From positions 1,439,501-1,503,500 of the forward strand of contig NZ_CP114902.1 of the NCBI RefSeq assembly GCF_027497235.1: DNA of 64,000 nt, in the 5' to 3' direction. This stretch comes from Micromonospora sp. WMMD1128. Its GTDB lineage: Bacteria; Actinomycetota; Actinomycetes; Mycobacteriales; Micromonosporaceae. Positions within the stretch are counted from its first letter, which is position 1. Each line of letters starts with the position of its first letter. Below are positions 35,739 through 43,608 of the stretch, piece by piece. A program made the translations under genes and the position numbers. Below the pieces are notes generated by a model. That model ran no database searches and had not been told where the DNA came from. It saw nothing but the letters and a program-made list of their open reading frames with translations.

Positions 35739-37724
35739 TCACAGGCAGGTCACCGTGACCGTGGTGCCCGGCGGCACCGGAGTGTTCTCGGGCGGGTTCT
35801 GGAGCTTGACGGTGCCGTTCGGGTTGAGCTGGACGTTGACCGGGAACCCCTGGCTCTCCAGCGTCTGCTTGGCCTGCTGGCACGGCATGTCGATCACCCG
35901 GGGGACGGTCACCTGGGGCGGGCCCTTGCTGATCTCCAGCTTGACCTTGGCGCCCTTCTCCACGCCGGTGCCGTCGGCCGGGCTCTGGCCGAGGATCTCG
36001 TCCTTCGGCTTGTCGGATTCCTTGAAGTTCTCCTCCGCCTTCAGCCCGAGCTGCCCGAGGATGCCCCGCGCCTCGTTGAGGCTCTTGCCGACCAGGTTGG
36101 GCACGGTCACCGGGGCACGACCCTTGCTGAGGATCAGCGTCACCTTCGACCCGGGCTTGACCACCGTGCCCACCTTCGGGTCGGTGGCCAGCACCACGCC
36201 CGCGGGCAGCGCGTCGTCGTACCGGGAGGAGCCCTTGGCCGGCGCCAGCTTGGCATCGGTCAGCTCGGCCTGGGCCAGCTCGTAGTCCTTGCCCACCACG
36301 TCCGGCACCGGCAGCCGCTCCGGGCCGAGCGACAGCGTCAGGGTGATGGTGCCGCCCTTGACGATCCGGGCGGCCGACCCCGGCGTCTGCCCGAGCACGG
36401 TGTCCTTGGGCACCTTCTCGTCGTAGCGGGGATCGGCGTAGCGCAGCGTGAACCCGCCGCGCTGGGCCTGCGCCTCCGCGTCGGCCTTGGTCAGGCTCAC
36501 CAGTTGCGGCGCGACCGTGTATCGGCCCACCCCGAACCACCAGCCACCGCCGGCGGCCACCAGGCCGAGCACCACGACCACCGCGGCGACCGCCAGCCGG
36601 CCGCGCGGTGAGCCCATGACCCGGGTACGCAGGGCGGCCAGCCGGGCGCCCGGCCCCTCCGGCTCTTCGGCGCGGCGTCGGTGCGGGCGCTGCCCACCAC
36701 CGCCCTCGGGCAGCCGGGCCCAGGCCGGCCGCTCGGCCGGGCGGAGCGCGGCCACCACCTGCGTCGGCTGGCTCAGCACCGACGTGTCGTCGCCGATCTG
36801 GCGCAGTACGGCGGTGTGCGCGTGCGGATTGCCCAGCTGTTCGTGGGCCGTCTGAACCTCGGTCAGCAGCGCTCCGGCGTCGGCCGGACGGGCCGCCGGA
36901 TCACGCCGGGTGGCGTGGGCGACGAGCGCGTCGAGGGCCGGCGGCAACGCCGGGACCAGGGTGGACGGCGCCGGCACGTCGCGGTCGACGTGCTGCCAGG
37001 CGACCTCCACCGGACGGTCACCGTCGTAGGGCACCCGGCCGGTGAGCATCTCGAACAGCACGATGCCGGCGGAGTAGACGTCGGTGCGCGGATCCGCGTG
37101 GCCCTGGGTGACCAGCTCCGGCGCCACGTACGCCACGGTCGCCATGAGCTGGTTGCCGTTCTCCTCCTCGGCGCTGGCCTCGACGGCGCGGGCCAGCCCG
37201 AAGTCGGCCACCTTGACCACGCTGTCGACCAGGTCGCCTCGGCCGCCGGCGGGCGCCTCGGCGACCAGCACGTTCTCCGGCTTGACGTCGCGGTGCACGA
37301 GCCCGGCCCGGTGCGCGGCGGCGATCGCGGCGAGCATCTGCTCGGCGATCGCGAGCGCCTCCTCCGGGTCGAGCCGTCGCCGCTCGGCGAGCACGTCGCG
37401 CAGCGTGCGGCCGCGGACGTACTCCATCACCAGATAGGGAAGGCCGGCGTGGATGCCCTGGTCGTAGACCGCGACCACGTTCGGGTGGGTGAGCCGGGCG
37501 ATGGTCTTGGCCTCGTCGGTGAAACGCTCGACGAAGCCGGCCGTCCGGGCCCGCGCCTGGGGCGCCTGGGTCGGATGAATGATCTTGACCGCCACCGTGC
37601 GTTCCAGGCGCTCGTCGGTGGCGGTGTAGACGGTCGCCATGCCGCCACGGGCCACGCGACCGCGGATGCGGTAGCGCCCGTCGATAAGCGAGCCAAGCAA
37701 CGTGTCGGCGACCTGTGTGTCCAT
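35739..37724 (-). CDS. pknL: PASTA-domain Ser/Thr protein kinase (PknB/PknL type)
   Basis: 661 residues. Cytosolic kinase domain (about 15-290): glycine loop RVARGGMATVYTA, VAIK-type lysine K47 (VAVKII), HRDVKPEN with catalytic D146, DFGLA, and APELVTQG. A proline/basic juxtamembrane region follows, then one membrane helix (LAVAAVVVVLGLVAAGGGWW) and about four extracellular PASTA repeats (each with a VPDVVGK or VPNLVGKS opening) that would bind muropeptides or lipid II. The divergent neighbour at 37868 resembles Rv2175c, the known substrate of M. tuberculosis PknL (Rv2176); the pairing argues for a PknL-like role, though Mtb PknL lacks PASTA domains. ATG 37724 has no ribosome site and a TAGACT -10 lies 8 nt upstream (leaderless). 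Confidence 0.94.
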   Translation of the reverse strand: MDTQVADTLLGSLIDGRYRIRGRVARGGMATVYTATDERLERTVAVKIIHPTQAPQARARTAGFVERFTDEAKTIARLTHPNVVAVYDQGIHAGLPYLVMEYVRGRTLRDVLAERRRLDPEEALAIAEQMLAAIAAAHRAGLVHRDVKPENVLVAEAPAGGRGDLVDSVVKVADFGLARAVEASAEEENGNQLMATVAYVAPELVTQGHADPRTDVYSAGIVLFEMLTGRVPYDGDRPVEVAWQHVDRDVPAPSTLVPALPPALDALVAHATRRDPAARPADAGALLTEVQTAHEQLGNPHAHTAVLRQIGDDTSVLSQPTQVVAALRPAERPAWARLPEGGGGQRPHRRRAEEPEGPGARLAALRTRVMGSPRGRLAVAAVVVVLGLVAAGGGWWFGVGRYTVAPQLVSLTKADAEAQAQRGGFTLRYADPRYDEKVPKDTVLGQTPGSAARIVKGGTITLTLSLGPERLPVPDVVGKDYELAQAELTDAKLAPAKGSSRYDDALPAGVVLATDPKVGTVVKPGSKVTLILSKGRAPVTVPNLVGKSLNEARGILGQLGLKAEENFKESDKPKDEILGQSPADGTGVEKGAKVKLEISKGPPQVTVPRVIDMPCQQAKQTLESQGFPVNVQLNPNGTVKLQNPPENTPVPPGTTVTVTCL

Positions 37725-37732
37725 CGGCAGGC

Positions 37733-37738
37733 AGTCTA
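37733..37738 (-). promoter_or_regulatory. -10 element of a probable leaderless kinase transcript
   Basis: On the minus strand TAGACT ends 8 nt before the kinase ATG (37724), with no Shine-Dalgarno between. Confidence 0.45.
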
Positions 37739-37867
37739 TGTGTCGGAGCGGCAAAGGATGAACAGGATGCTACCGCCGGGTTCCGACACCGGTGGGCCAC
37801 CACGCTCCACCGGCGGGTCCGGGGGTGCCGTGCACCCGGCGCGGCGGGCACGTGGCAGGGTGGTCGG

Positions 37868-38248
37868 GTGACCGATTCCGTACCCGCCGAGGCCGGCGCC
37901 GACCTGCCCGGACCGGCCGACCCGGCCGGCTGGCTGACCCTGCCGGACGTGGCCGAGCGCCTCGACCTGTCGATCAGCAAGGTGCACCAGATGATCCGGG
38001 ACCGCGAGCTGCTCGCGGTGCGCCGCGACGGCGTCCGCCGGATCCCGGCCGACCTGGTGGCCAACCACAACGTGCTCAAGCACCTACCCGGCGTGCTCAA
38101 CCTGCTCGCCGACGCCGGTTACGACGACGACGAGGCGCTGCGCTGGCTGTACCGGGAGGACCCGAGCCTGCCCGGCACCCCGGCCGCCGCGCTCGCCGGT
38201 GACCTGGCCCGCGAGGTCAAGCGCCGAGCACAGGCCACCGCCTTCTGA
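37868..38248 (+). CDS. Rv2175c-family DNA-binding protein (kinase substrate)
   Basis: 126 residues. A winged helix-turn-helix of excisionase type (GWLTLPDVAERLDLSISKV, HQMIRDRELLAVRRDG, VRRIPADLV) is followed by a C-terminal helical domain (LKHLPGVLNLLADAGYDDDE, ALRWLYREDPSLPGTPAAAL). This is the full layout of M. tuberculosis Rv2175c, a DNA-binding protein phosphorylated by PknL on an N-terminal Thr; the N-terminal tail here has a Thr and Ser at residues 2 and 4. GTG 37868 with GCAGGGTGG upstream. It is divergent from the kinase gene, sharing its promoter region (143 bp). Confidence 0.9.
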   Translation: MTDSVPAEAGADLPGPADPAGWLTLPDVAERLDLSISKVHQMIRDRELLAVRRDGVRRIPADLVANHNVLKHLPGVLNLLADAGYDDDEALRWLYREDPSLPGTPAAALAGDLAREVKRRAQATAF

Positions 38249-38283
38249 CCCACCCCCACCCCCGCCCCGGTCTCCCCGCCCGC

Positions 38284-38340
38284 TGATCATGAAGTTGACG
38301 GCACGATTGGAGATCAACTCAGCCGCCAACTTCATGATCG
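38284..38340. repeat. GATCATGAAGTT palindrome family (copy 2)
   Basis: TGATCATGAAGTTGACGGC (38284-38302) with partner GCCGCCAACTTCATGATCG (38322-38340); lies between the convergent Rv2175c-like and prenyl-synthase genes. Just after it a 21-bp GC-rich unit, GGGGGCGTGCGTGGGCGGGGT, is tandemly duplicated (about 38363-38408). Confidence 0.8.
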
Positions 38341-38409
38341 ACCGGTCGCGGGAGGGCGGGGCGGGGGCGTGCGTGGGCGGGGTGGGGGCGTGCGTGGGCG
38401 GGGTGGGGG

Positions 38410-39492
38410 TCAGTCGGTGCGGCGGGTGGCGGCGATGGCCAGGTCGACCAGGGCCTGGCGGGCCTCGGTGTCCAGGTCGACGGCGGTCAACGCGGCCAGC
38501 GCGCCCTCGGTGAGCGTGGCGATCCGGCGCTCGGTGCGCTCCAACGCGCCGCTCGCGGTGATCAGCTCGCGCAGCCGGGTCACCCCGGCGGCGTCCAGAT
38601 CCGACGTGCCGAGGCCGCCCAGCAGCAGCTCCCGGCCGGCCGGGTCGAGCGTCTCCAGGGCCGCCGCCACCAGGTACGTCCGCTTGCCCTCGCGCAGGTC
38701 GTCGCCGGCCGGCTTGCCGGTGCGCGCCGGGTCGCCGAACACGCCCAGCACGTCGTCGCGGAGCTGGAACGCCTCACCCAGCGGCAGCCCGTACGCCGAG
38801 TAGGCCGCGTGCACCTCGGCCGGCGCGCCGGCCAGCGCGGCGCCCAGCAGCAGCGGACGCTCGACGGTGTACTTCGCCGACTTGTACCGGGCCACCTTCC
38901 CGGCCCGGTCGAGCGAGGTGTCGCCGGTGGCCTGGGTCAGCACGTCCAGGTACTGCCCGACGGTCACCTCGGTGCGCATCTCGTCGAAGACCGGTCGGGC
39001 CCGCGCCACCGTCGCCGGGGCCAGGCCGGCGGAGTGCAGCAACTCGTCGGACCACACCAGGCAGAGATCGCCCAGCAGGATCGCGGCGGCGTCGCCGAAG
39101 GAGCCGGCGTCGCCGCCCCACCCGGCGTCACGGTGCCGGGCGGCGAACCGCCGGTGCACCGCAGGCTCGCCCCGCCGGGTGTCCGACCGGTCCATCAGAT
39201 CATCGTGAATCAGCGCGCTGGCCTGCACGAACTCCAACGCGGCCAGGGTGGCGACGACCTGGTCGGAATCGATCCCGCCGGCACCCCGGTAACCCCAGTA
39301 GCCGAAGGCCGGCCGCAGCCGCTTGCCGCCACCGAGCACGAACGCCTCGATCGCCTCGGCGACCGGCAGCAGGCCGTCGTCGACGGCGGTCAGCCGGGCG
39401 CGCTGGCCGGCGAGGAACTCGGTGAGCGCCTTGTCGATCCGCTGGCGCAGGCCGGCGCGGTCGACCGGGGAGACGGGAGCAGCGTGGGTCAC
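38410..39492 (-). CDS. idsA: Polyprenyl (geranylgeranyl-type) diphosphate synthase
   Basis: 360-residue all-trans isoprenyl diphosphate synthase. Motifs: FVLGGGKRLRPAFGYWGY, first Asp-rich motif ALIHDDLMDRSDTRRGEPAVH (DDxxD), DVLTQAT, ARYKSAKYTVERPLLLGAAL, GEAFQLRDDVLGVFGD (second DDxxD), and AGDDLREGKRTYLVA. Chain length is probably C20 from two small residues before the first motif region (SALIHDD with Ala/Ser), though this is not certain. It corresponds to idsA2 (Rv2173) in the mycobacterial gene order. It could feed the carotenoid genes at 42-46 kb as well as quinones. GTG 39492; the upstream XRE gene runs into its 5' end in another frame. Confidence 0.93.
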   Translation of the reverse strand: MTHAAPVSPVDRAGLRQRIDKALTEFLAGQRARLTAVDDGLLPVAEAIEAFVLGGGKRLRPAFGYWGYRGAGGIDSDQVVATLAALEFVQASALIHDDLMDRSDTRRGEPAVHRRFAARHRDAGWGGDAGSFGDAAAILLGDLCLVWSDELLHSAGLAPATVARARPVFDEMRTEVTVGQYLDVLTQATGDTSLDRAGKVARYKSAKYTVERPLLLGAALAGAPAEVHAAYSAYGLPLGEAFQLRDDVLGVFGDPARTGKPAGDDLREGKRTYLVAAALETLDPAGRELLLGGLGTSDLDAAGVTRLRELITASGALERTERRIATLTEGALAALTAVDLDTEARQALVDLAIAATRRTD

Positions 39493-40132
39493 GCCACGAC
39501 GCTAGTCGGTCCCGGCCGGACACGCCCCGTCGCCGCCCCCGGCGCGCCGTCCGCCCCGGAACGGCCCGCGTCGGCCTCGCCTCGGGACCACACCGACGCG
39601 GGGAGCGGCCGGCGCGGGTGGGTGGCCGCGGGTGACCCGGATCGGCGTCGGCCGGCCGGCCCGGACGCCCCGCGGCCCTGGTGACGGCGACGGCGGCCGG
39701 GACGGGCGTCCTCGCGGCCCGGGTGAGGGCGTGGACGGACCCGGTGGCCGGGACGGGCGTCCTCGCGGCCCGGGTGAGGGCGTGGACGGGCCCGGTGGCC
39801 GGGTCGGGCAGCCCCGCGACCCGAGCGGGTCCGGCGGTCGGCCCGGTTGAGCGACCGGCCTGCCTGCGGCGCAGCCGACGACTGCGTGCGGTGGCGTCGG
39901 CGATCAGCTCGACCGGCGTCCCGAGGACCCGCGCCAACCAGGCGGACCAGAAGTCGCCGGGGAGCCGGAGCTGGCGTTCCCACCGGGATATCTCGTGTCG
40001 GGTGAGGGTGGGCACGCCGGAGGCGGCGCACAGCTCGGCGGCGACCCGCCGCTGGCTCCAGCCACGGGCAGCGCGCAGCTCGGCCAGGAGCGGCCCGAGC
40101 GGGCGGGCGACGGACGGCGCGGGCGACATCAT
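39200..40132 (-). CDS. XRE-type regulator with 17-residue repeats; frame runs into idsA
   Basis: The first 90 residues are a good helix-turn-helix protein: LGPLLAELRAARGWSQRRVA, AELCAASGVPTLTRHEISRW, then WSAWLARVLGTPVELIADAT. GGAGGT lies 4-7 nt upstream of the paired ATG codons (40132, 40129), so expression is likely. From about residue 110 the chain is a repeat of TGPVHALTRAARTPVPA (17 residues, two full copies and part of a third) encoded by a 51-bp DNA repeat. After about residue 190 the frame has no stop and continues out of phase into idsA for 293 bp, ending at 39200. A short indel in the repeat, real or from sequencing, could have displaced the original stop. The last 100 residues are probably meaningless. 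Confidence 0.6.
   Translation of the reverse strand: MMSPAPSVARPLGPLLAELRAARGWSQRRVAAELCAASGVPTLTRHEISRWERQLRLPGDFWSAWLARVLGTPVELIADATARSRRLRRRQAGRSTGPTAGPARVAGLPDPATGPVHALTRAARTPVPATGSVHALTRAARTPVPAAVAVTRAAGRPGRPADADPGHPRPPTRAGRSPRRCGPEARPTRAVPGRTARRGRRRGVSGRDRLASWRDPRCSRLPGRPRRPAPADRQGAHRVPRRPARPADRRRRRPAAGRRGDRGVRARWRQAAAAGLRLLGLPGCRRDRFRPGRRHPGRVGVRAGQRADSR
39695..39797. repeat. 51-bp tandem repeat in the XRE gene
   Basis: Units starting GGCCGGGACGGGCGTCCTCG at 39695 and 39746, and a degenerate third at 39797; the period, 51 bp, preserves frame and gives the 17-residue protein repeats. Confidence 0.8.
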
Positions 40133-40253
40133 CGGGACCTCCGGAGCGGGGACGCGGGCGGTGACGCCCGGCCGTGCGCGCCGGCGCGTCGCTGTCGTGG
40201 CGACCCCCGCGCGGGACCCCGGGGCCGGCCGTCGGCCGCCCCACCGCGCTGGC

Positions 40254-40341
40254 GTCGTTTCTACCCCGGAGGTACGACGTCCCGGCCGGACCGCGTCGTC
40301 GTTTCCGATCCCGGGGTACGACGTCCCGGCCGGACCGCTCG
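40254..40341. repeat. Tandem 44-bp repeat upstream of metF
   Basis: Two units (40254-40297 and 40298-40341) each start GTCGTTTC and share an identical 24-mer whose core is GGTACGACGTCCCGGCCGG. The block ends about 40 bp before the -10 element of metF and fits an upstream regulator site. Confidence 0.7.
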
Positions 40342-40380
40342 CGGGCTGGGAACGGTCTCGGCGTGCCGCCCCGGTGCGGC

Positions 40381-40386
40381 TACAGT
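40381..40386 (+). promoter_or_regulatory. -10 element of a probable leaderless metF transcript
   Basis: TACAGT followed by 6 nt and the GTG start at 40393; no Shine-Dalgarno. Confidence 0.5.
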
Positions 40387-40392
40387 CGGTCT

Positions 40393-41310
40393 GTGGCGCT
40401 CGGTCTTCCCTCGGTCCTCCCCAACCCGCAGCCGGCGATCGGGGAGTTGATCCGTGACGGCCGCCCGACCTTCTCGTTCGAGTTCTTCCCGCCGAAGACC
40501 GCCGCCGGGGAGAAGCTGCTCTGGCAGGCGATCCGGGAGTTGGAGTCGCTGCGTCCCTCGTTCGTCTCGATCACGTACGGCGCGGGCGGCTCGACCCGGG
40601 ACACCACGGTCGCGGTGACCGAGCGGATCGCCACCGAGACCACCCTGCTGCCGATGGCGCACCTCACCGCGGTCAACCACTCGGTCGCCGAGCTGCGGCA
40701 CGTGATCGGCCGGCTGGCCTCGGTCGGGGTGCGTAACGTGCTGGCCGTGCGGGGTGACCCGCCGGGTGACCCGGGCGGCGAGTGGATCACGCATCCCGAG
40801 GGCGTCCGCTACGCCGAGGATCTGGTCCGGCTGGTGCGGGACAGCGGAGACTTCAGCGTCGGGGTGGCCGCCTTCCCGTACAAGCATCCGCGCTCGCCGG
40901 ACGTGGCCAGCGACACCGCGCACTTCGTCCGCAAGTGCCGGGCCGGCGCGGAGTTCGCGATCACCCAGATGTTCTTCGACGCCGACGACTACCTGCGGCT
41001 GCGGGACCGGGTCGCCGCCGCCGGCTGCGACACCCCGATCCTCGCCGGGGTGATGCCGGTGACCCAGATCGGCACCATCGCGCGCTCGGTGCAGCTCTCC
41101 GGCGCGCCGTTCCCGACCGCGCTCGCCGAGCGGTTCGAGCGGGTGGCCGACGACCCCGGGGCGGTCCACCGGCTCGGCGTCGAGCAGGCCGGCGAGATGT
41201 GCGCGAAGCTGTTGGACGAGGGCGTGCCCGGGATCCACTTCATCACGCTCAACCGGTCCACCGCGACCCGCGAGGTGTGGCAGTTCCTGCGGGCCGACGC
41301 GCGGGTGTGA
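40393..41310 (+). CDS. metF: Methylenetetrahydrofolate reductase
   Basis: 305 residues, TIM-barrel FAD enzyme that reduces 5,10-methylene-THF to 5-methyl-THF for methionine synthesis. Motifs: RPTFSFEFFPPKTAAGEKLL (catalytic Glu), FVSITYGAGGSTRDTTVAV, LTAVNHSVAEL, VLAVRGDPPGD (FAD-binding RGD), FSVGVAAFPYKHPRS, AEFAITQMFFDADDYLRL and PGIHFITLNRS. Length is usual for bacterial MetF. GTG 40393 agrees with a family start and is leaderless by appearance (TACAGT 6 nt upstream). Two 44-bp repeats lie just upstream. It parallels Rv2172c, which also flanks idsA2 in mycobacteria. Confidence 0.93.
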   Translation: MALGLPSVLPNPQPAIGELIRDGRPTFSFEFFPPKTAAGEKLLWQAIRELESLRPSFVSITYGAGGSTRDTTVAVTERIATETTLLPMAHLTAVNHSVAELRHVIGRLASVGVRNVLAVRGDPPGDPGGEWITHPEGVRYAEDLVRLVRDSGDFSVGVAAFPYKHPRSPDVASDTAHFVRKCRAGAEFAITQMFFDADDYLRLRDRVAAAGCDTPILAGVMPVTQIGTIARSVQLSGAPFPTALAERFERVADDPGAVHRLGVEQAGEMCAKLLDEGVPGIHFITLNRSTATREVWQFLRADARV

Positions 41311-41354
41311 CCACCCGCCACACGACACCCGCGCCGCCCTTCTACGGTTGACCG

Positions 41355-42044
41355 GTGGTGGGCACACAGCTGAACTGGGACCAGTACGCGACCGCGTGGG
41401 CGCGGCTGCACGGTGGGTTCGATCCCCGTAGCGCCGCGCCCGTGGTGCGCGCCTGGCTGCGCTTCGCGTACCACGTGGGTTTCGTCCTGGGTCGGCTGCG
41501 GGTCGGCCCGACCGCGGTGACCGTGTTCGGGGTGCTGCTCTGCTTCTGCGTACCCCTGCTCGTGGGTCGGGCCGGCGACGGGCCGTTCCTGGGCGCGTTG
41601 TTCGTGCTGCTGGCCGCCGTGGCGGACAGCGTCGACGGCGCGGTGGCGGTGGCCACCGGACGGACCACCCGGCTGGGCTACGTCTACGACTCGGTCGCCG
41701 ACCGGCTCGGCGAGGTGGCGTGGCTGATCGCGTTCTGGCTGCTCGGCGCGCCCGGCGCGTTGGTCGCCGCGGCCGGCGGCCTGTCCTGGTTGCACGAGTA
41801 CGTGCGGGCCCGGTCCGTGTCGGCGGGGATGCGCGAGATCGGCGCGGTGACCGTGGGGGAGCGGCCCACCCGGGTGTGCGTGGCCCTGGTCGGGCTGCTG
41901 GTCGCCGGGCTCACCGGCCTGATCGACGTCGACCTGACCGCCGGCACCGTCACCATGGCCACCACGGTGTGGGTGCTGCTCGCCGGCTTCGGCCTCGGCC
42001 AGTTGCTCTCCGCGGTCCGCCGCGCGCTCGTCGACGCCGGCTGA
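41355..42044 (+). CDS. CDP-alcohol phosphatidyltransferase family protein (variant motif)
   Basis: 229 residues with about six membrane helices. The family motif D(x)2DG(x)2AR(x)8G(x)3D(x)3D appears as DSVDGAVAVATGRTTRLGYV followed by YDSVAD: all four Asp and both Gly are present, but the conserved Arg is Val. The Arg contacts the CDP phosphates in solved structures, so activity may be altered. The acceptor could be an inositol or glycerol phosphate; no partner gene reveals it. GTG 41355 lies 44 bp after metF. The carotenoid operon is convergent. Confidence 0.85.
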   Translation: MVGTQLNWDQYATAWARLHGGFDPRSAAPVVRAWLRFAYHVGFVLGRLRVGPTAVTVFGVLLCFCVPLLVGRAGDGPFLGALFVLLAAVADSVDGAVAVATGRTTRLGYVYDSVADRLGEVAWLIAFWLLGAPGALVAAAGGLSWLHEYVRARSVSAGMREIGAVTVGERPTRVCVALVGLLVAGLTGLIDVDLTAGTVTMATTVWVLLAGFGLGQLLSAVRRALVDAG

Positions 42045-42058
42045 CCCGCCCGACGGGT

Positions 42059-42111
42059 GTTAAGCGGGGGCCCCGCCTCTACCGAAAACGTTAAGCGGGG
42101 GCCCCGCCTTA
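42059..42111. repeat. GTTAAGCGGGGGCCCCGCC repeat family (copy 2)
   Basis: Two direct GTTAAGCGGGGGCCCCGCC units (from 42059 and 42090), each itself containing the GGGGGCCCC palindrome, joined by TCTACCGAAAAC. The last bases (TTA, 42109-42111) form the TAA stop of the leftward desaturase gene. Confidence 0.8.
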
Positions 42112-43596
42112 CCACCCCGGCCCGACGGCGGCGGCGACGATCTCCGCGGAGAGGGTCACCATGGGCAGGCCGCCACCGGGGTGGGTGGACCCGCCGACCA
42201 GCCACAGCCCGGCGGCCGGGCCCCGGTTGGCCGGGCGCAGCAGCCCGCCCGCGGTGCCGTAGATCGCCCCGCCCGGCGCGCCGGTGGCCGCGTCCAGGTC
42301 GGCCGGGGTGCGGACCTCCGAGAACACCAGCCGGTCCCGCACGTCCACGCCCCGCTCGGCAAGCACGTCGAGGATCCGCCCCGCGTACGCCTCGGCCAGC
42401 CCCGGCCGCCGCCAGTCCACCGCGTCCGCGGCGGTGCCGTGCCGGGGCGCGTTGACCAGCACGAACCACGCCTCGTGGCCGTCCGGCCGGACCGCCGGGT
42501 CGTCGGCCACGGTGACGAACACGGTCGGGTCGGACGCCGGACGGGCCCGCACGCCGCGACCGGGGTCACCGAAGACGGCGTCGAACTCGGCGTCGTAGTC
42601 GCGGGGGAAGAAGACGTTGTGGTGGGCCAGCCCGGAGTCACCGCGTACGCCCAGCAGCAGCACGAAACCGGCCAGGCTGCGGTCGGTGAGCGCGGCCAGC
42701 CGGCGCGGGTTCGGCAGCAGGTCCCGGTAGACGGTGAGCGCGTCGGTGTTGGCCACCACCACGTCGGCCGGGACCGGCGCGGCCGACCCGGCGACGCGTA
42801 CCCCGTGCACCCGGCCGCCGGCGGCGTCGATCCGGGTGACCGCCGCGTCGGTGCGCACCACCACGCCGAGGTCGAGGCAGCGGGACAGCAGCGCGTCGGC
42901 GAGCGTGCCCAGCCCGCCGCGCAGATACCAGCCGCCGTACGCCAGCTCGGCGTAGGGGACGGCGACGAGCGCGGCCGGGGCGCGGCGCGGGTCGGCGCCG
43001 GTGTAGGTGGCGTACCTGTCGAGCAGCATCCGCAGCCGCGGGTCGGACAGGTGCCTGCGGCCCAGCCCGCGCAGCGTGCGGCCGGGGGCGATGGCGGCGA
43101 GGTCGCCCAGCCGCCAGGCCAGCGCGGCCAGGTCGCGCGGCGAGTCCACGGTGCGGCGCAGGATGTCCCGGTGCGAGGCCGTCCACACCCGCTCGGCGCG
43201 GCGCCACAGCCGCTGCCAGTCGGCGGCGGAGCGGTCGCCGAACGCGGCGCCGATCCGGGCGGCGAACTCGTCCGGGTCGGCGCAGGAGTCAAGCGCGGGG
43301 CCGCCGCCGGGGAAGACGTGCCGCACGATCGGGTCCAGCGGCACCAGGTCGAGGTATTCGTCCAGTTTCGCGCCGGTGGCCTCGAACAGGTCGTGGAAGA
43401 CCTGCGGCAGGGTGAGCAGGCTCGGCCCGGTGTCGAAGCGCCACGACCCCTCCGCGGTGTGGTGCGCGTACCGGCCGAGCTTGCCGCCGACCGTGCCGGC
43501 CCGTTCCAGGACGGTGACCTCGTGCCCGGTGACCGCGAGCCGGGCGGCGACGGCGAGGCCGCCCACGCCGGCGCCGATGACCACGATGCGCGCCAT
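42109..43596 (-). CDS. Carotenoid desaturase-like FAD oxidoreductase (CrtD/CrtI family)
   Basis: 495 residues. N-terminal FAD loop IVVIGAGVGGLAVAARLAVT followed by VLERAGTVGGKLGRY, then RFDTGPSLLTLPQVFHDLFE, YGGWYLRGGLGTLADALLS, and the family C-terminal signature GLWLVGGSTHPGGGLPMVTL. These are the hallmarks of phytoene-desaturase-like enzymes. Its place after cruF- and cruG-like genes suggests C-3',4' desaturation of a psi-end carotenoid, as CrtD does in the sioxanthin pathway known from Salinispora. CrtI itself is usually elsewhere. ATG 43596. It ends at a dispersed repeat that supplies its stop codon. It is the last gene of the six-gene operon, 12 bp after the glycosyltransferase. Confidence 0.85.
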   Translation of the reverse strand: MARIVVIGAGVGGLAVAARLAVTGHEVTVLERAGTVGGKLGRYAHHTAEGSWRFDTGPSLLTLPQVFHDLFEATGAKLDEYLDLVPLDPIVRHVFPGGGPALDSCADPDEFAARIGAAFGDRSAADWQRLWRRAERVWTASHRDILRRTVDSPRDLAALAWRLGDLAAIAPGRTLRGLGRRHLSDPRLRMLLDRYATYTGADPRRAPAALVAVPYAELAYGGWYLRGGLGTLADALLSRCLDLGVVVRTDAAVTRIDAAGGRVHGVRVAGSAAPVPADVVVANTDALTVYRDLLPNPRRLAALTDRSLAGFVLLLGVRGDSGLAHHNVFFPRDYDAEFDAVFGDPGRGVRARPASDPTVFVTVADDPAVRPDGHEAWFVLVNAPRHGTAADAVDWRRPGLAEAYAGRILDVLAERGVDVRDRLVFSEVRTPADLDAATGAPGGAIYGTAGGLLRPANRGPAAGLWLVGGSTHPGGGLPMVTLSAEIVAAAVGPGW

Positions 43597-43608
43597 GGCG
43601 TGCCCCTC

